A stretch of DNA of 64,000 nucleotides from AG-12 sp035531535 (GTDB taxonomy: Bacteria > Chloroflexota > Dormibacteria > Aeolococcales > Bog-877). Each line of letters opens with the position of its first letter. The first letter of the stretch is position 1. A program made the translations under genes and the position numbers. Shown in pieces: positions 50,045 to 60,027 of this stretch. Under the pieces are notes generated by a model. That model saw only the letters and a list, made by a program, of their open reading frames with translations, searched no databases and had not been told where the DNA came from. The stretch is taken from positions 1 to 64,000 of the forward strand of contig DATKSV010000120.1 in assembly GCA_035531535.1 (NCBI GenBank), in the 5' to 3' direction.

Positions 50045-51429
50045 GCTTGAACGCGATTACCGGTTTGGTCTTCCAGAGCGTGAATCCCGCCACCGAGGCG
50101 GTGGTCGCGGAGTACCCGGCGATGTCGGACCGGGACGTTGCGAGAGCCCTGGACCGGGCGCAGGCGGCCTTCTCGATCAACTCGCGGCAGCCCATCTCCT
50201 GGCGGGCGGAGCGCATGCTCAACTTGGCCCAGCTGCTGCGTCAGGAGCAGGACACCCTGGCCACGCTGGTCTCCACCGAGATGGGCAAGCCGATCCTAGA
50301 GGCTCGGGCCGAGGTCGAGAAGTGCGCCATCTCCTGCCAGTACTTCGCCCATCAGGCGGAGGAGTTTCTGCGCGACCAGCCCGCCCCCTCCGACTCTCCC
50401 CGCAGCTTCGTCGCCTTCCGGCCCCTGGGGGTGGTGCTGGCGATCATGCCCTGGAACTACCCACTCTGGCAGGTCTTGCGCTTTTCGGCCCCGGCCCTGA
50501 TGGCGGGCAACGCCGGCCTGCTAAAGCACTCCCCCACCACCTTCGGTGCGGCCCTGGCCCTGGAACGGTTGGTGCTCGAGGCTGGCTTTCCAGACGGCTC
50601 ACTGGCGGCTCTGGTCACGGGCACGGAGCCGGTCCCCGGCCTGATCGCCGACCCCAGGGTCCGAGCGGTGACGCTGACCGGCAGCGACCTGGCCGGGAGC
50701 CGGGTGGCCGCCCTGGCGGGCCAGGAGTTGAAGAAGGCCGTCCTTGAGCTGGGTGGCTCTGACTTCTTCCTGGTCCTGGAGGACGCCGACCTCCAGCAGG
50801 CGGCCGAGGTCGGGGTGCGAGCCCGCTTCCAGAACGCCGGCCAGAGCTGCATCGCGGCCAAGCGGTTCCTGGTAGCGGAGAAGGTCGCCAACGAGTATCT
50901 GGAGCGGTTCGTGGACCTCTCGGGCCGCCTACTCATGGGCGACCCGATGGACCCGGCGGTCAACCTGGGTCCGCTGGCGCGCCGCGACCTTCGCGACCGA
51001 GTCCAGGATCAGGTACGGAGGTCGGTCGCGGCCGGCGCGCAGATAACCCTGGGAGGAGCGGTGCCAGCGGCTCCAGGGTTCTTCCACCCCGCCACGGTGC
51101 TGACCGGGGTGACCCCGGGGATGGCGGTGTTCGACGAGGAGACATTCGGTCCGGTGGCGGCGTTCACCACCTTCGCCTCCGAAGAGGAGGGGATCCGCCT
51201 GGCCAACCATCCCCGTTACGGGCTGGGGGGCAACATCTGGACCGCCGATCCTGATCACGGAGTTGAGCTGGCGGCCCGTCTAGACACCGGCGGTGTCTAT
51301 GTCAACGGCATGACCCACTCAGATGCGCGGATCCCCTTCGGGGGGGTCAGGCGCAGCGGCTTCGGGCGCGAGCTGGCCAGCTTCGGGATCCGGGAGTTCA
51401 CCAACATCCAGACCGTCTGGCGGCCGTAG
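50041..51429 (+). CDS. Aldehyde dehydrogenase, succinate-semialdehyde dehydrogenase type
   Basis: A 462-residue NAD(P)-dependent ALDH. The nucleotide region PWNYPLWQVLRFSAPALMAGN, catalytic Glu in LELGGSDFFLVLEDAD, catalytic Cys in FQNAGQSCIAAKRFL, and ETFGPVAAFTTF followed by HSDARIPFGGVRRSGFGRELASFGIREFTN match the Sad/GabD-like short family oxidising succinic semialdehyde. The exact substrate is uncertain. It is coupled to the MBL gene by GTGA, so the pair may form a small catabolic unit. Confidence 0.88.
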   Translation: MSLNAITGLVFQSVNPATEAVVAEYPAMSDRDVARALDRAQAAFSINSRQPISWRAERMLNLAQLLRQEQDTLATLVSTEMGKPILEARAEVEKCAISCQYFAHQAEEFLRDQPAPSDSPRSFVAFRPLGVVLAIMPWNYPLWQVLRFSAPALMAGNAGLLKHSPTTFGAALALERLVLEAGFPDGSLAALVTGTEPVPGLIADPRVRAVTLTGSDLAGSRVAALAGQELKKAVLELGGSDFFLVLEDADLQQAAEVGVRARFQNAGQSCIAAKRFLVAEKVANEYLERFVDLSGRLLMGDPMDPAVNLGPLARRDLRDRVQDQVRRSVAAGAQITLGGAVPAAPGFFHPATVLTGVTPGMAVFDEETFGPVAAFTTFASEEEGIRLANHPRYGLGGNIWTADPDHGVELAARLDTGGVYVNGMTHSDARIPFGGVRRSGFGRELASFGIREFTNIQTVWRP

Positions 51430-51779
51430 CCGCGCACTAGCCGTATGTGCGGTCAGCCAGATGACCGGTTCCGCGTGGGCCCGAATTTGTACACGTCTTG
51501 TGATGCCACCCGGGACGACGAGCCAAGCGGTGTTGTCGGCTCGAGCGCCGGACTCGCGGGCTCAAGACGGCCAGGCTCGAGGGCACTCGGTCAGGACTGA
51601 GGGTCTTTACCGCGGGCTGGCGAGCAAGGCCGCCACCGATCCCGCCAGGAGCACCCGGCTGGCTCGACACGCCCCCCAGCACCATCCCCCCTCGCAAGAC
51701 GCAGCCCATGTTGGGCACCAGTACCGCCGCCATCTAGTCACCATGAACTCGACGCGGCTCTCACAATGATCACAAGGCA
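51430..51779. other. 350-nt gap next to a transposase remnant
   Basis: No gene is recognised. The minus strand downstream of the transposase remnant has short frames of uncertain meaning and may be the rest of the same decayed element. No clear inverted repeat pair or target duplication could be found by eye. Confidence 0.4.
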
Positions 51780-52140
51780 TCTCAGTTGACCACGAAGAGC
51801 ACGGTGCCGGCGATCACCGGGCCGGTCCCGTGGTCAGCCTACTGGAAGCGCAGACCCCGCGGGGTGAGCTAGTCGAGAATTGTTGTGGCGAGGCGGAGCG
51901 TGCGCTCTATGTAGAACCGGCCGAGGTAGGCCTGACAGCAGATGTCCAGGTCAGGCAGCCAGCCGGCTGGGCGACCCATCACAGCCAGAGTGTCTTCTGG
52001 GCTCGCGCGGTCTTCCGGGGCGGAGACGGGCCAGGTAGCCGGATCGGCCCAGCGGAACTGGGGACCATGCCGCCGTGGTCGGCCAGCGGCGCCGGCATGG
52101 CGGTCTCGAAGGAATATCAGGACGCCTAGTGGCACGCGCC
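51780..52140 (-). pseudogene. Decayed DDE transposase fragment (IS4-like)
   Basis: The minus-strand frame ending at 51869 carries GRPRRHGPQFRWADPATW and then AYLGRFYIERTLRLATT. The latter keeps Y-x2-R-x3-E of the IS4-type YREK signature, with the K position changed to Thr. Past the stop the same frame continues as transposase-like LTPRGLRFQ and meets a second stop. The N-terminal catalytic Asp regions are missing. It is an inactive remnant next to the signalling genes; the precise IS family cannot be named from this piece. Confidence 0.6.
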
Positions 52141-52223
52141 ACTCTCGATCAGGGAAGACATCTGGTGGCACGGACGCCGATTGGTGGCAGCGCCCGGAGC
52201 GCTCCATCTGGCTGGGCCCGGTT

Positions 52224-53942
52224 TCAGCGCCGCACCCGGCGCGGACCTGGGGCATCGAACAGTTGCCAGCGGCCCCCGCCCTCTTGCTTCGCGGCGTACA
52301 TCGCCGCATCGGCCCCCTTAATCAGCTTCTGCCGCGTGACGGCGTCCTGGCCATTGAATGCAATACCGATGCTGACCGAGGCTACCACGACCTCCCCCTC
52401 CACGGTCAGGGGGCGCTGCAGCGCATCGAGGATCCTAGTGGCAGTCGCCGTCGCTCCCTCGGCCGATCCGATGTCTTCGAGCAGCACCACGAACTCATCG
52501 CCCCCGACCCGGGCCACCGTGTCGACGTCACGGACGCAGCGTTGCAGCCGGGTCGCCACCGTCCGGAGCACCGCGTCCCCCGCCGGATGGCCCAGACGGT
52601 CGTTGATTCCCTTCAAGTCGTCGAGGTCGCAGAACAGGACGGCCAGCACCTCCGGGTGCCGGCGCGCCCGAGCCAGGGCCCGGTCGACCCGATCCTCGAA
52701 CAGCACCCGGTTGGCCAGCCCGGTCAGTGGATCGTGAGAAGCCCGGTGGAGAAGTTGGCTCTGGCGCCGCCGCTCCTCGGTGACATCCTGGAACTGGGCA
52801 ACAAGGTATAGCGGCTTCCCGGCAGCGTCCGAGACCAGGCTGGAGCTGATCTGGAGCGAGACGAAATGGCCGTCTCCATGCAGGACCCGCTGCACGAAGG
52901 GCTTCTGCGAGCCCCCATGCCGCAGTAGCTGCTGAGTGGCTTGGATGTCCTCCGGGGCGACCATGCTCAGGACTCCCATGTCGATGACTTCGGCAGCGCT
53001 CCGCCCCAGAATCTGGCAGAGAGCGTCATTGACCTGGAGGAAGCCTCCCTCCAGGGTGATGATGGCCATCCCCAGCGGAGCCTGCTCAAATGTCACCCGG
53101 AACCGCTCCTGTGCCTCCTGGAGCGCCGCCGCCGCCGCCCGTTCGGCGGTCACATCGCGCACCGTGCCGAGCCTGCCGATCGCCTGCCCCTGCTCATCGA
53201 GCAGCGCGCTGACCGTGACGTCCGCCCAGTGGCTGTCCCCACCGGCGCGGTGGTGCTCGACCAGGGAGCGCAGCGGGCCGCCGGCGAGAAGGGGCTGTTC
53301 ATAGGGGGCGCTACCCGGCTCGGCGTGCTCATCGACGTGCAAGCTCGCCATGGTTCGCCCGACCGCCGCCCGTGGTGAGGTCAGCCCCTGGAGGCGGGCC
53401 CAGGCAGGATTGGCGTACGTGATCACCCCATCCAGATCGGTCAGGCACACCCCATCGGGCAGCTGATCGGCGACCCGGGCAATCCCACGAAAGCGTTCGC
53501 TCGCGAACAGGCGGGAGGTGGAGGAGCGCTGCACATCGACCATCCGCCCGGCGGCCAACCCCACGATCACGACCAGCGTCAGCATGCTGCCGTGCGTCCA
53601 GCGCTCCAGTCCGGTGTCGAAAAAGAGGAGGTCGGGGACCATCAGGACCACCGTCCACATGGCTGTGGGCAGCGAGCCGCGGAGACCGAACCTGATCGCC
53701 GCGTACCCGACAGGGACTACGGCCAGGACAAGCGTGGCCACTGCGGGCACATGGGCGAGATCGCTGCCGTAGACATCGTCCGCAAAGTGGATGCCGACCA
53801 CGGCCAGGACCAGCAGCTGGGTGACCCAGAAGGCTCGCCTCCGCCAGGGCACGGAGGCGACCCCGGCGGCGACACGGCGCAGGGGGGCCAGAAGGCGGTG
53901 GGCGCCCGCCCGTTCCTCACCCACGGCTGATCCAACCGTCAT
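52224..53942 (-). CDS. Membrane PAS-PAS-GGDEF diguanylate cyclase
   Basis: A 572-residue c-di-GMP synthase. About four or five membrane helices occupy residues 30-145 (a 5TM-like sensor), two PAS domains follow (about 165-285 and 290-405), then a GGDEF domain. The active site is VARVGGDEFVVLLED with the metal Asp earlier in FCDLDDLKGINDRLGH, and RDVD five residues upstream of GGDEF is an intact RxxD product-inhibition site. No EAL domain is present. It ends next to a transposase remnant and may pair functionally with the receiver-EAL protein upstream. Confidence 0.92.
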   Translation of the reverse strand: MTVGSAVGEERAGAHRLLAPLRRVAAGVASVPWRRRAFWVTQLLVLAVVGIHFADDVYGSDLAHVPAVATLVLAVVPVGYAAIRFGLRGSLPTAMWTVVLMVPDLLFFDTGLERWTHGSMLTLVVIVGLAAGRMVDVQRSSTSRLFASERFRGIARVADQLPDGVCLTDLDGVITYANPAWARLQGLTSPRAAVGRTMASLHVDEHAEPGSAPYEQPLLAGGPLRSLVEHHRAGGDSHWADVTVSALLDEQGQAIGRLGTVRDVTAERAAAAALQEAQERFRVTFEQAPLGMAIITLEGGFLQVNDALCQILGRSAAEVIDMGVLSMVAPEDIQATQQLLRHGGSQKPFVQRVLHGDGHFVSLQISSSLVSDAAGKPLYLVAQFQDVTEERRRQSQLLHRASHDPLTGLANRVLFEDRVDRALARARRHPEVLAVLFCDLDDLKGINDRLGHPAGDAVLRTVATRLQRCVRDVDTVARVGGDEFVVLLEDIGSAEGATATATRILDALQRPLTVEGEVVVASVSIGIAFNGQDAVTRQKLIKGADAAMYAAKQEGGGRWQLFDAPGPRRVRR

Positions 53943-54328
53943 CGCGCCTGGGTTTTGGCGCCGGGCATGTTGAGGCGCGAGCCCAGGGAGGAGAGAACTC
54001 GGAAGGCTCCGTGGACTCGACCTGTGACCACCGATTTGTCAGAGACGCCCGAGCACCGGGCGTGCGGTCTGGACGGGGCGGCCCGATGCTCCTCGGCTGC
54101 CACCCGCCCTGGCCCGCTGGTGCGCGCTGGCACTGGGCCCCGACCCGGACGAGGTCCAAGGACCTCGGCGCCGTTTCGGCCCAGACGGCGACTCGGGCAG
54201 ACCGCGGCGGGACGCTGACATCGCGGCCGTCCCCGGGCGGCGTCCGCCCTTGAACTCTCGGCAGGGCAGGCGACGCCAGGCTCGCGGCATCCTCGCCGCA
54301 GGTGTCGAGCGGGATCAGGATGGAGCTG
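53943..54328. other. 386-nt gap between cyclase and EAL genes
   Basis: No recognised gene. A hairpin with a 7-bp stem (ACGCCCG and CGGGCGT, 54045-54063) lies about 100 bp upstream of the cyclase start; it lacks a T tract. The rest probably holds the cyclase promoter, but no confident box was seen. Confidence 0.4.
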
Positions 54329-55552
54329 TCACCGCCCAAGCGCGTCAGCCAACTTCAGGGACGGCTCCCCCGGCAAGTCCGGCAGCGCCGCCGGTCTGCC
54401 CAGCAGGTAGCCCTGGCCGTAGGGGACGTTGAGCGTCCTGAGGGCGGCCAACTCGGCGGTGGTCTCGACCCCTTCGGCCACGATCACCGCGCCCAGCTCT
54501 GCGGAGAGCTCCACCAAGGCCCGGGCCAGGGCGCGCCGCACCGGGTCGCTGTCCAGGTTGGCGATCATGGAGCGGTCCAGCTTGATGACATCAGGGTGCA
54601 GGCGGATCACGTGCTGCAGGCTGGAGATGCCAGCCCCGGTGTCGTCGATAGCGATCCGCACCCCACGACTGCGGAGCGTCCCCCGGACCTGCTCAAGCTC
54701 TGCGTAGTCCTCCACGCTGACGTGCTCCGTGAGTTCCAGCACCACCCGCTCGGTGGCCACATCGTCGAGCGCGCGTTGCAGCGCGGAGGAGCACAGCGTC
54801 TGCGGTGAGACGTTGACCGCCATGAACGCCCCGGTTGGAAGGGCGGGGAGTTTCGCGAAGGCTTGCCGGACCGCCGCCATCTCCAGTTCCAAGTCCAGCC
54901 CGACTGCGGCTGCTTCGGCGAACCACAGATCAGGCGTGCGTGGCGGCGGGGCCCCAAAGCGGGCCAGGGCCTCCATCCCCGCCACGGATCCGGATCGCAG
55001 GTCGACGATCGGCTGGACATACATCTCCAAACCGGTTCCGCCGAGCACTCCCTGGATCCGCACTCTGCTCGCGTCCCTCTCGTCCTCCACCCGCTGGCGC
55101 CGCTCTCGTTCCCGATCGACCTCCACTTGGAGGTTGCCAGTGCGCTCAAGCAGATGGCGGTTCAAGGCTCTGGTGTGGAGCAGGTTGCGGACTCTGAGAG
55201 TCACCTCGGTGCTGTCCACCGGCTTGGTGAGGAAGTCGTTGGCGCCTGCCTTGAGGGCCCTGTCCCGGGCCGGCCTGGTGGTGTCGGCGGTCATGATCAG
55301 GATCGGCAGGAACTCCATCAGCGGCACCGTGGCACGCACCTGAGCCATCACCTCAAATCCATCCATCTGCGGCATGTGGAGGTCGAGGATGAGGAGGTCT
55401 GGTTTAGTTGTTTGGAAGAGGCTCAGCACCTCGGCCGGCTTGGTGGTGCTGACCACCTCGGTATAGCCCGAGCGGGCCAGGATGGTTTCCAACAGGCGCA
55501 CGTTGGCCTGGGCGTCGTCTGCGATCAGGATTTTCGGACTTGGTTGCGCCAT
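54329..55552 (-). CDS. Response regulator with EAL (c-di-GMP phosphodiesterase) domain
   Basis: A 407-residue protein. The receiver domain (1-120) has the phospho-Asp in LLILDLHMPQMDGFEV and Lys in ANDFLTKPVDS. A coiled-coil linker leads to an EAL domain (about 170-400) with GMEALARF, metal/catalytic residues in AVNVSPQ, VVLELTEH, RIAIDDTGAGISSL, VIKLDRSMI and IVAEGVETTAEL. The usual DDFGTG reads DDTGAG, so activity may be reduced, but all metal ligands appear kept. It probably lowers c-di-GMP when phosphorylated by the hybrid kinase encoded next. Confidence 0.9.
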   Translation of the reverse strand: MAQPSPKILIADDAQANVRLLETILARSGYTEVVSTTKPAEVLSLFQTTKPDLLILDLHMPQMDGFEVMAQVRATVPLMEFLPILIMTADTTRPARDRALKAGANDFLTKPVDSTEVTLRVRNLLHTRALNRHLLERTGNLQVEVDRERERRQRVEDERDASRVRIQGVLGGTGLEMYVQPIVDLRSGSVAGMEALARFGAPPPRTPDLWFAEAAAVGLDLELEMAAVRQAFAKLPALPTGAFMAVNVSPQTLCSSALQRALDDVATERVVLELTEHVSVEDYAELEQVRGTLRSRGVRIAIDDTGAGISSLQHVIRLHPDVIKLDRSMIANLDSDPVRRALARALVELSAELGAVIVAEGVETTAELAALRTLNVPYGQGYLLGRPAALPDLPGEPSLKLADALGR

Positions 55553-55753
55553 ATCGATTGGGGTCCTTCCAGATGTGATCTTGTGGCAGCCGAACTCGAC
55601 AAGGCGGTTCCGGGCATTGCCGGACCGCCCCTGGGACTCAGGCGGTGTTCATGTTCCGGTCGCGATCGTGGAGCGCCACGCAGCGCCGGACGACCCAGCC
55701 CCGGGCCTTCCCAGGGCGCCGCCCTCCAGACCAGGGGCCGGGCGCCCTCCCGG

Positions 55754-56182
55754 CTAAACGCCATGGGAAGCGGCCAGTGGCGACGAGCAACCTGGTGCAC
55801 TAGCCTCCGCCAGGTGCATTTCGATCTCAGCGAGCAGTTCGGCGGGGTGCAATGGTTTGGCGATGAAGCTGTCGCAGCCAGCGGCGACAACTGCGGCCCG
55901 GTCGGCCGGAAGTACGCTGGCGCTGACCGCCAGGACCTTGATCCCTTGATGGGCCGGATCGGCCCTCAGTTCCCGGACCAGGTCCAAGCCGTTGCCGTCG
56001 GGCAGCCTGATGTCGAGCAGGATGAGGTCCGGGGTGGCGTCGGATACCCGGCTGCGCGCCTCGGCCAAGTTTGTGGCGAGTGCCACCCGGTAGGGTCGGC
56101 GAGCCAGAATGGCCTGAATCAGGGCCAAGTTTCGGGGCGAATCCTCTACCACCAGGATCGCTGGCGCCTGGCGCTCAGACAT
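55754..56182 (-). CDS. Stand-alone response-regulator receiver
   Basis: A 142-residue single receiver domain: acidic pocket in ILVVEDSPRNLALI, phospho-Asp in LILLDIRLPDGNGLDLV, Thr/Ser in LAVSASVL and Lys in SFIAKPLHPAELL. No output domain. It starts with ATG inside the hybrid kinase end (8-bp overlap), so it is co-translated with that kinase and may relay phosphate to the EAL protein about 200 nt downstream. The longer frame from 56230 adds kinase-overlapping residues. Confidence 0.88.
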   Translation of the reverse strand: MSERQAPAILVVEDSPRNLALIQAILARRPYRVALATNLAEARSRVSDATPDLILLDIRLPDGNGLDLVRELRADPAHQGIKVLAVSASVLPADRAAVVAAGCDSFIAKPLHPAELLAEIEMHLAEASAPGCSSPLAASHGV

Positions 56183-58784
56183 GCTCGTGGCTGGGGAATG
56201 GAAGTACCGCCTGGCTGAGCCACTCGCCAAGGCCTGCCAACGCCGAATCGCCCTTCTCCAAGACGGCCACCACCTGGCCGTTCAGCCGCTGCTTCTCCTC
56301 CTCGGAGATCTGCACGGCCGTGATCACAATGACGGGGATATGCGAGGTCTCAGGATCGGCCTTGAGCTGGGCCAGCACTTCGAAGCCGTCGAGATCGGGC
56401 ATCAGCAGGTCCAGCAGGATGCACCCCGGTTTGAGCGCGCGGGCCAACCTCACTCCCTCCTCGCCTCCAGACGCTGTCGCCACGATGATCCCCATCCCCT
56501 CCAAGGTCGCCTGATAGAGACGCAGAGCGACGGGGTCGTCGTCTATGCCCAACACCAGCGAGTCGGCGTGGGGGACGGCCCGACCCTGCTCCAGGCGACT
56601 CATGGCCCCGATTAGGGCGGCCCGGTGGATGGGTTTCACCAGATAGTCCACGGCCCCCAGCGCCAGCCCCATCTGCCGGTCGTCGACCACCGACACTATG
56701 AGAACCGGGATCTCGCTAGTCTTCGGCTGGGACTTGAGACTGGTGAGCACGTGCCAACCGTCCAATCCGGGGAGCAGAACGTCGAGCAGGATCGCCTCGA
56801 AGCGGCCGGATTGGGCTCGGGCGAGGCCGTCCTCTCCGCTCGCCGCAACCTCCACCTGGTATCCGGCCTCCTCCAGATAGATCTCCAACAGCCGACTGAC
56901 GTTGGGATCGTCCTCGATCACCAGTACGCGCCGGCCAGCTGGGATCCCAGCGGGGTCGAGATTCACGGAAGTTTCAGCCGGGCTGCTCGCGCGACGCACG
57001 GCTGCGGCTGGGAGGAGCACTCGGAACTCACTGCCAAGCCCGACTTGGGAGTCCAGCTCCAGGCGACCGCCATGCAGTTCGACCAGCCGGCGGGTGAGCG
57101 CCAGCCCCAGTCCCGTGCCTTCCTCTTGGGTCCCACCGAGCTGGCCCTGCACGAAGGCGTCGAAGATTCGCTCCTGCTCCTCTTGGGGGATGCCGGGCCC
57201 GGTGTCCTTCACCGCTAGGCGGATCCCACTGGCATCGGACTCCACGCGCACCACCACCTTGCCAGCCCCAGGGGTGAACTTGACCGCGTTGGAGAGAAGG
57301 TTGTAGGCGACCTGGCGCATCCGTCCCCCGTCGACCCAGACCGGCAGCGATCCCAGCCCTTGCAGCTTGATGGTGATCTGTTTGCGGTCCGCCATCGGCC
57401 GCATCATGTCCATGGTCTGCTGGACGATAAGTACCAGGTCAACCTCCTCGCGCCGCAGGTCGAGCCTGCCCGCCTCCACCTTGGACAGGTCGAGAACATC
57501 GTTGACCAGATCGAGCAGGTGCATCCCGGCCGCGCGGATGTGGCCCGCAAATTCCATGGTGAGGGCGGGGTTGTTCGCCTCGGCCGGGTCCTGCAAAAGC
57601 TCTGAGAAGCCGATCACGGCATTGAGGGGCGTTCGCAGCTCGTGGCTCATGGCAGCCAAGAAGTCCGTCTTGGCGGCGCTGGCCTTAGCCAAACCGTCGT
57701 TGGCCTGGCGGAGCTCATCGGTGAGCCTGGCGCCTGCCACCATGCGCAGAGTCAGGGCTGCGAAGAGCTCGATCAGATCGATGTCGTCCTCACTGAAGAG
57801 TGGCTCTCCGGTGACGTAGCAGAGCACCTGCCCCAAGGGGCCCTGGCCACGGTCCACTGGGATCCGCACGACATTCCCGGGCATGCCGGCGAGCCCAGCA
57901 GGATTTTCCCTGGACCGCGCTGTTGGAGAGGCATCCCAACTTGGAGTCAAGCCAGCCAGCGCAGGATCGTTCGCCCGCCCGGCCGATGCCTGAACCTCGA
58001 GCTCCCCGTCGGGGCCGGGCATGAGCACCACCGCGGCGGTCGCGCCCGTGACATCTCTGGCAGCGTCGGCGAGGCGCTGCCAGAGGTCCTGCGCTGTCGC
58101 AGCGCTCGTCTCCAACGCCAGCCGACGGACGAAGCCATAGGCGGCCGCGCGCTGGCCCAGTCGGCGGATCGGATCTGGCGGGACGAAGGCGACAAGGTAT
58201 CCCACCGCCGCCGCCAGAGCCACCGCGTCGCCGGCCGCGCCGAAGCCTTTTAGGGATCCGACCGCGCTTCCGATCGCGGCGAGCAGGATCGCCCCCAGAA
58301 AGAGGCCTGCGGCCACCGCGGCTGTGGCCAACCGAACCCTGGCGACCCCTACCCGCCGCCGCGCCTCCTCGAACAGATAGAAGATGGCCAGCGCCTCCGC
58401 ACCGAAGAAGTAGGCCACCACGGGGACGATCGCGAATCTGGCCGCAGGGCCATGCCCGCTGCCCGTGACGATGTAGAGAACGATCATCCCAACCAAAACT
58501 GCCAGGGCGCCCACCGTCATCCCGCGAGGCAAGCGGCGGAAGTGAGCGACCACCCGGAGGGTCAGAAATGGGTTGGCCAGGAGCAGGGCAACGCCGAGAT
58601 CGGCGATGGCAGTCGGGCCGCCCGGGATGTGGCCGCGCAGGAATTGCAGGGTCAGAAGAACCGCCACGGACCCGAAGACCGCGGCCACATCCCGGTCGAG
58701 CGCGCGGCGGCGGCGCAGATAGGTGACCAGGGTTGCCGCGGACACCAGGTAGAAGGCTACCTCCAGCACTATCTTCAGGACCAT
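56175..58784 (-). CDS. Hybrid sensor histidine kinase with two receiver domains
   Basis: An 869-residue protein. Residues 1 to about 210 hold about six to seven membrane helices, followed by a GAF-like domain (about 230-365) and HisKA with the phospho-His in AAMSHELRTPLNAVIGF. The HATPase has NLLSNAVKFTPG (N box), DTGPGIPQEEQ (G1), and GTGLGLALTRRLVELHGG (G2). Two receivers follow, the first with LLDVLLPGLDG and the second with LLDLLMPDLDG; the second loses the usual switch-Lys context near its end (AVLEKGDS). It likely drives the downstream receiver and EAL proteins. GGGGAGA precedes its ATG. Confidence 0.9.
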   Translation of the reverse strand: MVLKIVLEVAFYLVSAATLVTYLRRRRALDRDVAAVFGSVAVLLTLQFLRGHIPGGPTAIADLGVALLLANPFLTLRVVAHFRRLPRGMTVGALAVLVGMIVLYIVTGSGHGPAARFAIVPVVAYFFGAEALAIFYLFEEARRRVGVARVRLATAAVAAGLFLGAILLAAIGSAVGSLKGFGAAGDAVALAAAVGYLVAFVPPDPIRRLGQRAAAYGFVRRLALETSAATAQDLWQRLADAARDVTGATAAVVLMPGPDGELEVQASAGRANDPALAGLTPSWDASPTARSRENPAGLAGMPGNVVRIPVDRGQGPLGQVLCYVTGEPLFSEDDIDLIELFAALTLRMVAGARLTDELRQANDGLAKASAAKTDFLAAMSHELRTPLNAVIGFSELLQDPAEANNPALTMEFAGHIRAAGMHLLDLVNDVLDLSKVEAGRLDLRREEVDLVLIVQQTMDMMRPMADRKQITIKLQGLGSLPVWVDGGRMRQVAYNLLSNAVKFTPGAGKVVVRVESDASGIRLAVKDTGPGIPQEEQERIFDAFVQGQLGGTQEEGTGLGLALTRRLVELHGGRLELDSQVGLGSEFRVLLPAAAVRRASSPAETSVNLDPAGIPAGRRVLVIEDDPNVSRLLEIYLEEAGYQVEVAASGEDGLARAQSGRFEAILLDVLLPGLDGWHVLTSLKSQPKTSEIPVLIVSVVDDRQMGLALGAVDYLVKPIHRAALIGAMSRLEQGRAVPHADSLVLGIDDDPVALRLYQATLEGMGIIVATASGGEEGVRLARALKPGCILLDLLMPDLDGFEVLAQLKADPETSHIPVIVITAVQISEEEKQRLNGQVVAVLEKGDSALAGLGEWLSQAVLPFPSHEHV

Positions 58785-59267
58785 GCGGATTCTCCCCGCG
58801 GACCCAGTTCAGACTGGTTGGCGCGCCCAGCAGGGACCAGCCGCAGGTAGCCCGCCAACGCCAGCTCGGTGCAAGCGCGCCCAGGGTCAGAGCTCAAGCC
58901 GGTGGCGAACGAGTCTTGACGGGATTCCATGAACCGAACTCTCCTCGTGGCGTGGCCGAACGGCACGTGGTCCACCGCCCGTACCGAGTTCGGAGATGGC
59001 AATATTCGAGCCTGACGGTAGCAATATCGAGCATGGAGGCCAGAGCGCCCGCCGCCGATGACAATTGCCGCCCGTTTGTGCAACGTTCCGGTGCCGTGTG
59101 GGCAACGGAGGCGGCGCCCTGGGCCGCCGTTCAAGTACGCCCGGGCGTGGCGACCTCTATGGATATGGACTCCCCAACTGGGCACATGAAGATCCAGTCT
59201 CGATCGCAGAGTGGCACGGGCCTGGTCACCAGTAACACCCTACTAGGACCCGTACGTAAGTCTTGTC
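58785..59267. other. 483-nt gap upstream of the hybrid kinase
   Basis: No gene seen. It contains the near-identical AT-rich blocks at 58999-59011 and 59021-59032, about 215 bp upstream of the kinase start, and the left flank of the IS607 remnant. It probably holds the kinase promoter region. Confidence 0.45.
58999..59032 (-). repeat. Two AT-rich direct repeats upstream of the hybrid kinase
   Basis: GCAATATTCGAGC at 58999-59011 recurs as GCAATATCGAGC at 59021-59032, one base shorter, with a 22-bp period, about two helical turns. AT-rich words are rare in this sequence. It could be a regulator site; only repetition and position support this. Confidence 0.4.
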
Positions 59268-59840
59268 GTGCAGACCGTGAATCTGACGGAGTGGGCGCGC
59301 CGCCAAGGCGTCCGCCCCCACACCGCATTGCGGTGGTTTGAGAACTGTACCCTGCCGGTGCCCGCGGAGCGGGTGGGGCCGCGCCTCATCCTGGTGAACA
59401 TTGGCGCAGCCACGGCGGCCCCGGCAGTCGGCCTTGGCCTCTATGCGCGAGTCTCCTCGCCCGACCAAGGGTTGGTCCTCGAGCGTCAGGTGGCACGGCC
59501 CACGGACTGGGCGGCGAAGACCGGTCAGATGGTGGTGTGAGTGAAATCCGAAGTGGGCTCTGGCAGGAACGGGCATCGTCCAAAACTGAGGCGGCTGCTT
59601 GCGGACCCCAAGGTGACAACAGTGGTGGTGGAACATCGGGATCGGCTGGTGGCGATGGCCTCCAGACGAGGTATCGCAGTGGCCGGCGTCCCCGCCGCCT
59701 ACTCCTCCATCTGGGGACGCCAGCACTGGATGGCCCCCCTCTTGGCACAGCATCAGCAGGTATCCCGGCCCACGGCCGCGGCCGTGGTTCTCGGTAGAAG
59801 CGCATCTCGGGCAATCCGCTCGGCGCAGACTACCGGCACG
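59268..59840 (+). pseudogene. Broken tnpA-tnpB coding region of IS607 type
   Basis: From GTG 59268 (or 59277) the frame encodes MNLTEW-like NLTEWARRQGVRPHTALRWF (MerR-like helix-turn-helix) and GLYARVSSPDQGLVLERQVA (serine recombinase with the nucleophile Ser). TGA at 59538-59540 sits where relatives have Arg, consistent with CGA to TGA. The same frame resumes with SEVGSGRNGHRPKLRRLLAD, then the TnpB-like tail HWMAPLLAQH and TAAAVVLGR. The RuvC-I and RuvC-II parts of TnpB and its zinc ribbon are missing, so no nuclease is made. Confidence 0.7.
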
Positions 59841-60027
59841 TCCAGGGGTGACCACATCCGGAGGATCGAAGCGGCGGGGCAACCCGCTGACGTGGAGAGC
59901 TACCAGGTGGGAATGGTCGGCATGGCGGGTACCATGTGCCAGGGCCAGTCCAAGCACCGAAGGCGTCAGGGCAACCACACAGGTGGCCCGAGACCCGAAA
60001 CGGCGACGGATTGCTTAGCAGAGCCCA

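Noticed and set aside
53917..54339. 140-codon minus-strand frame between the cyclase and EAL genes
   Set aside because: Overlaps both neighbours slightly and shows no recognisable feature.
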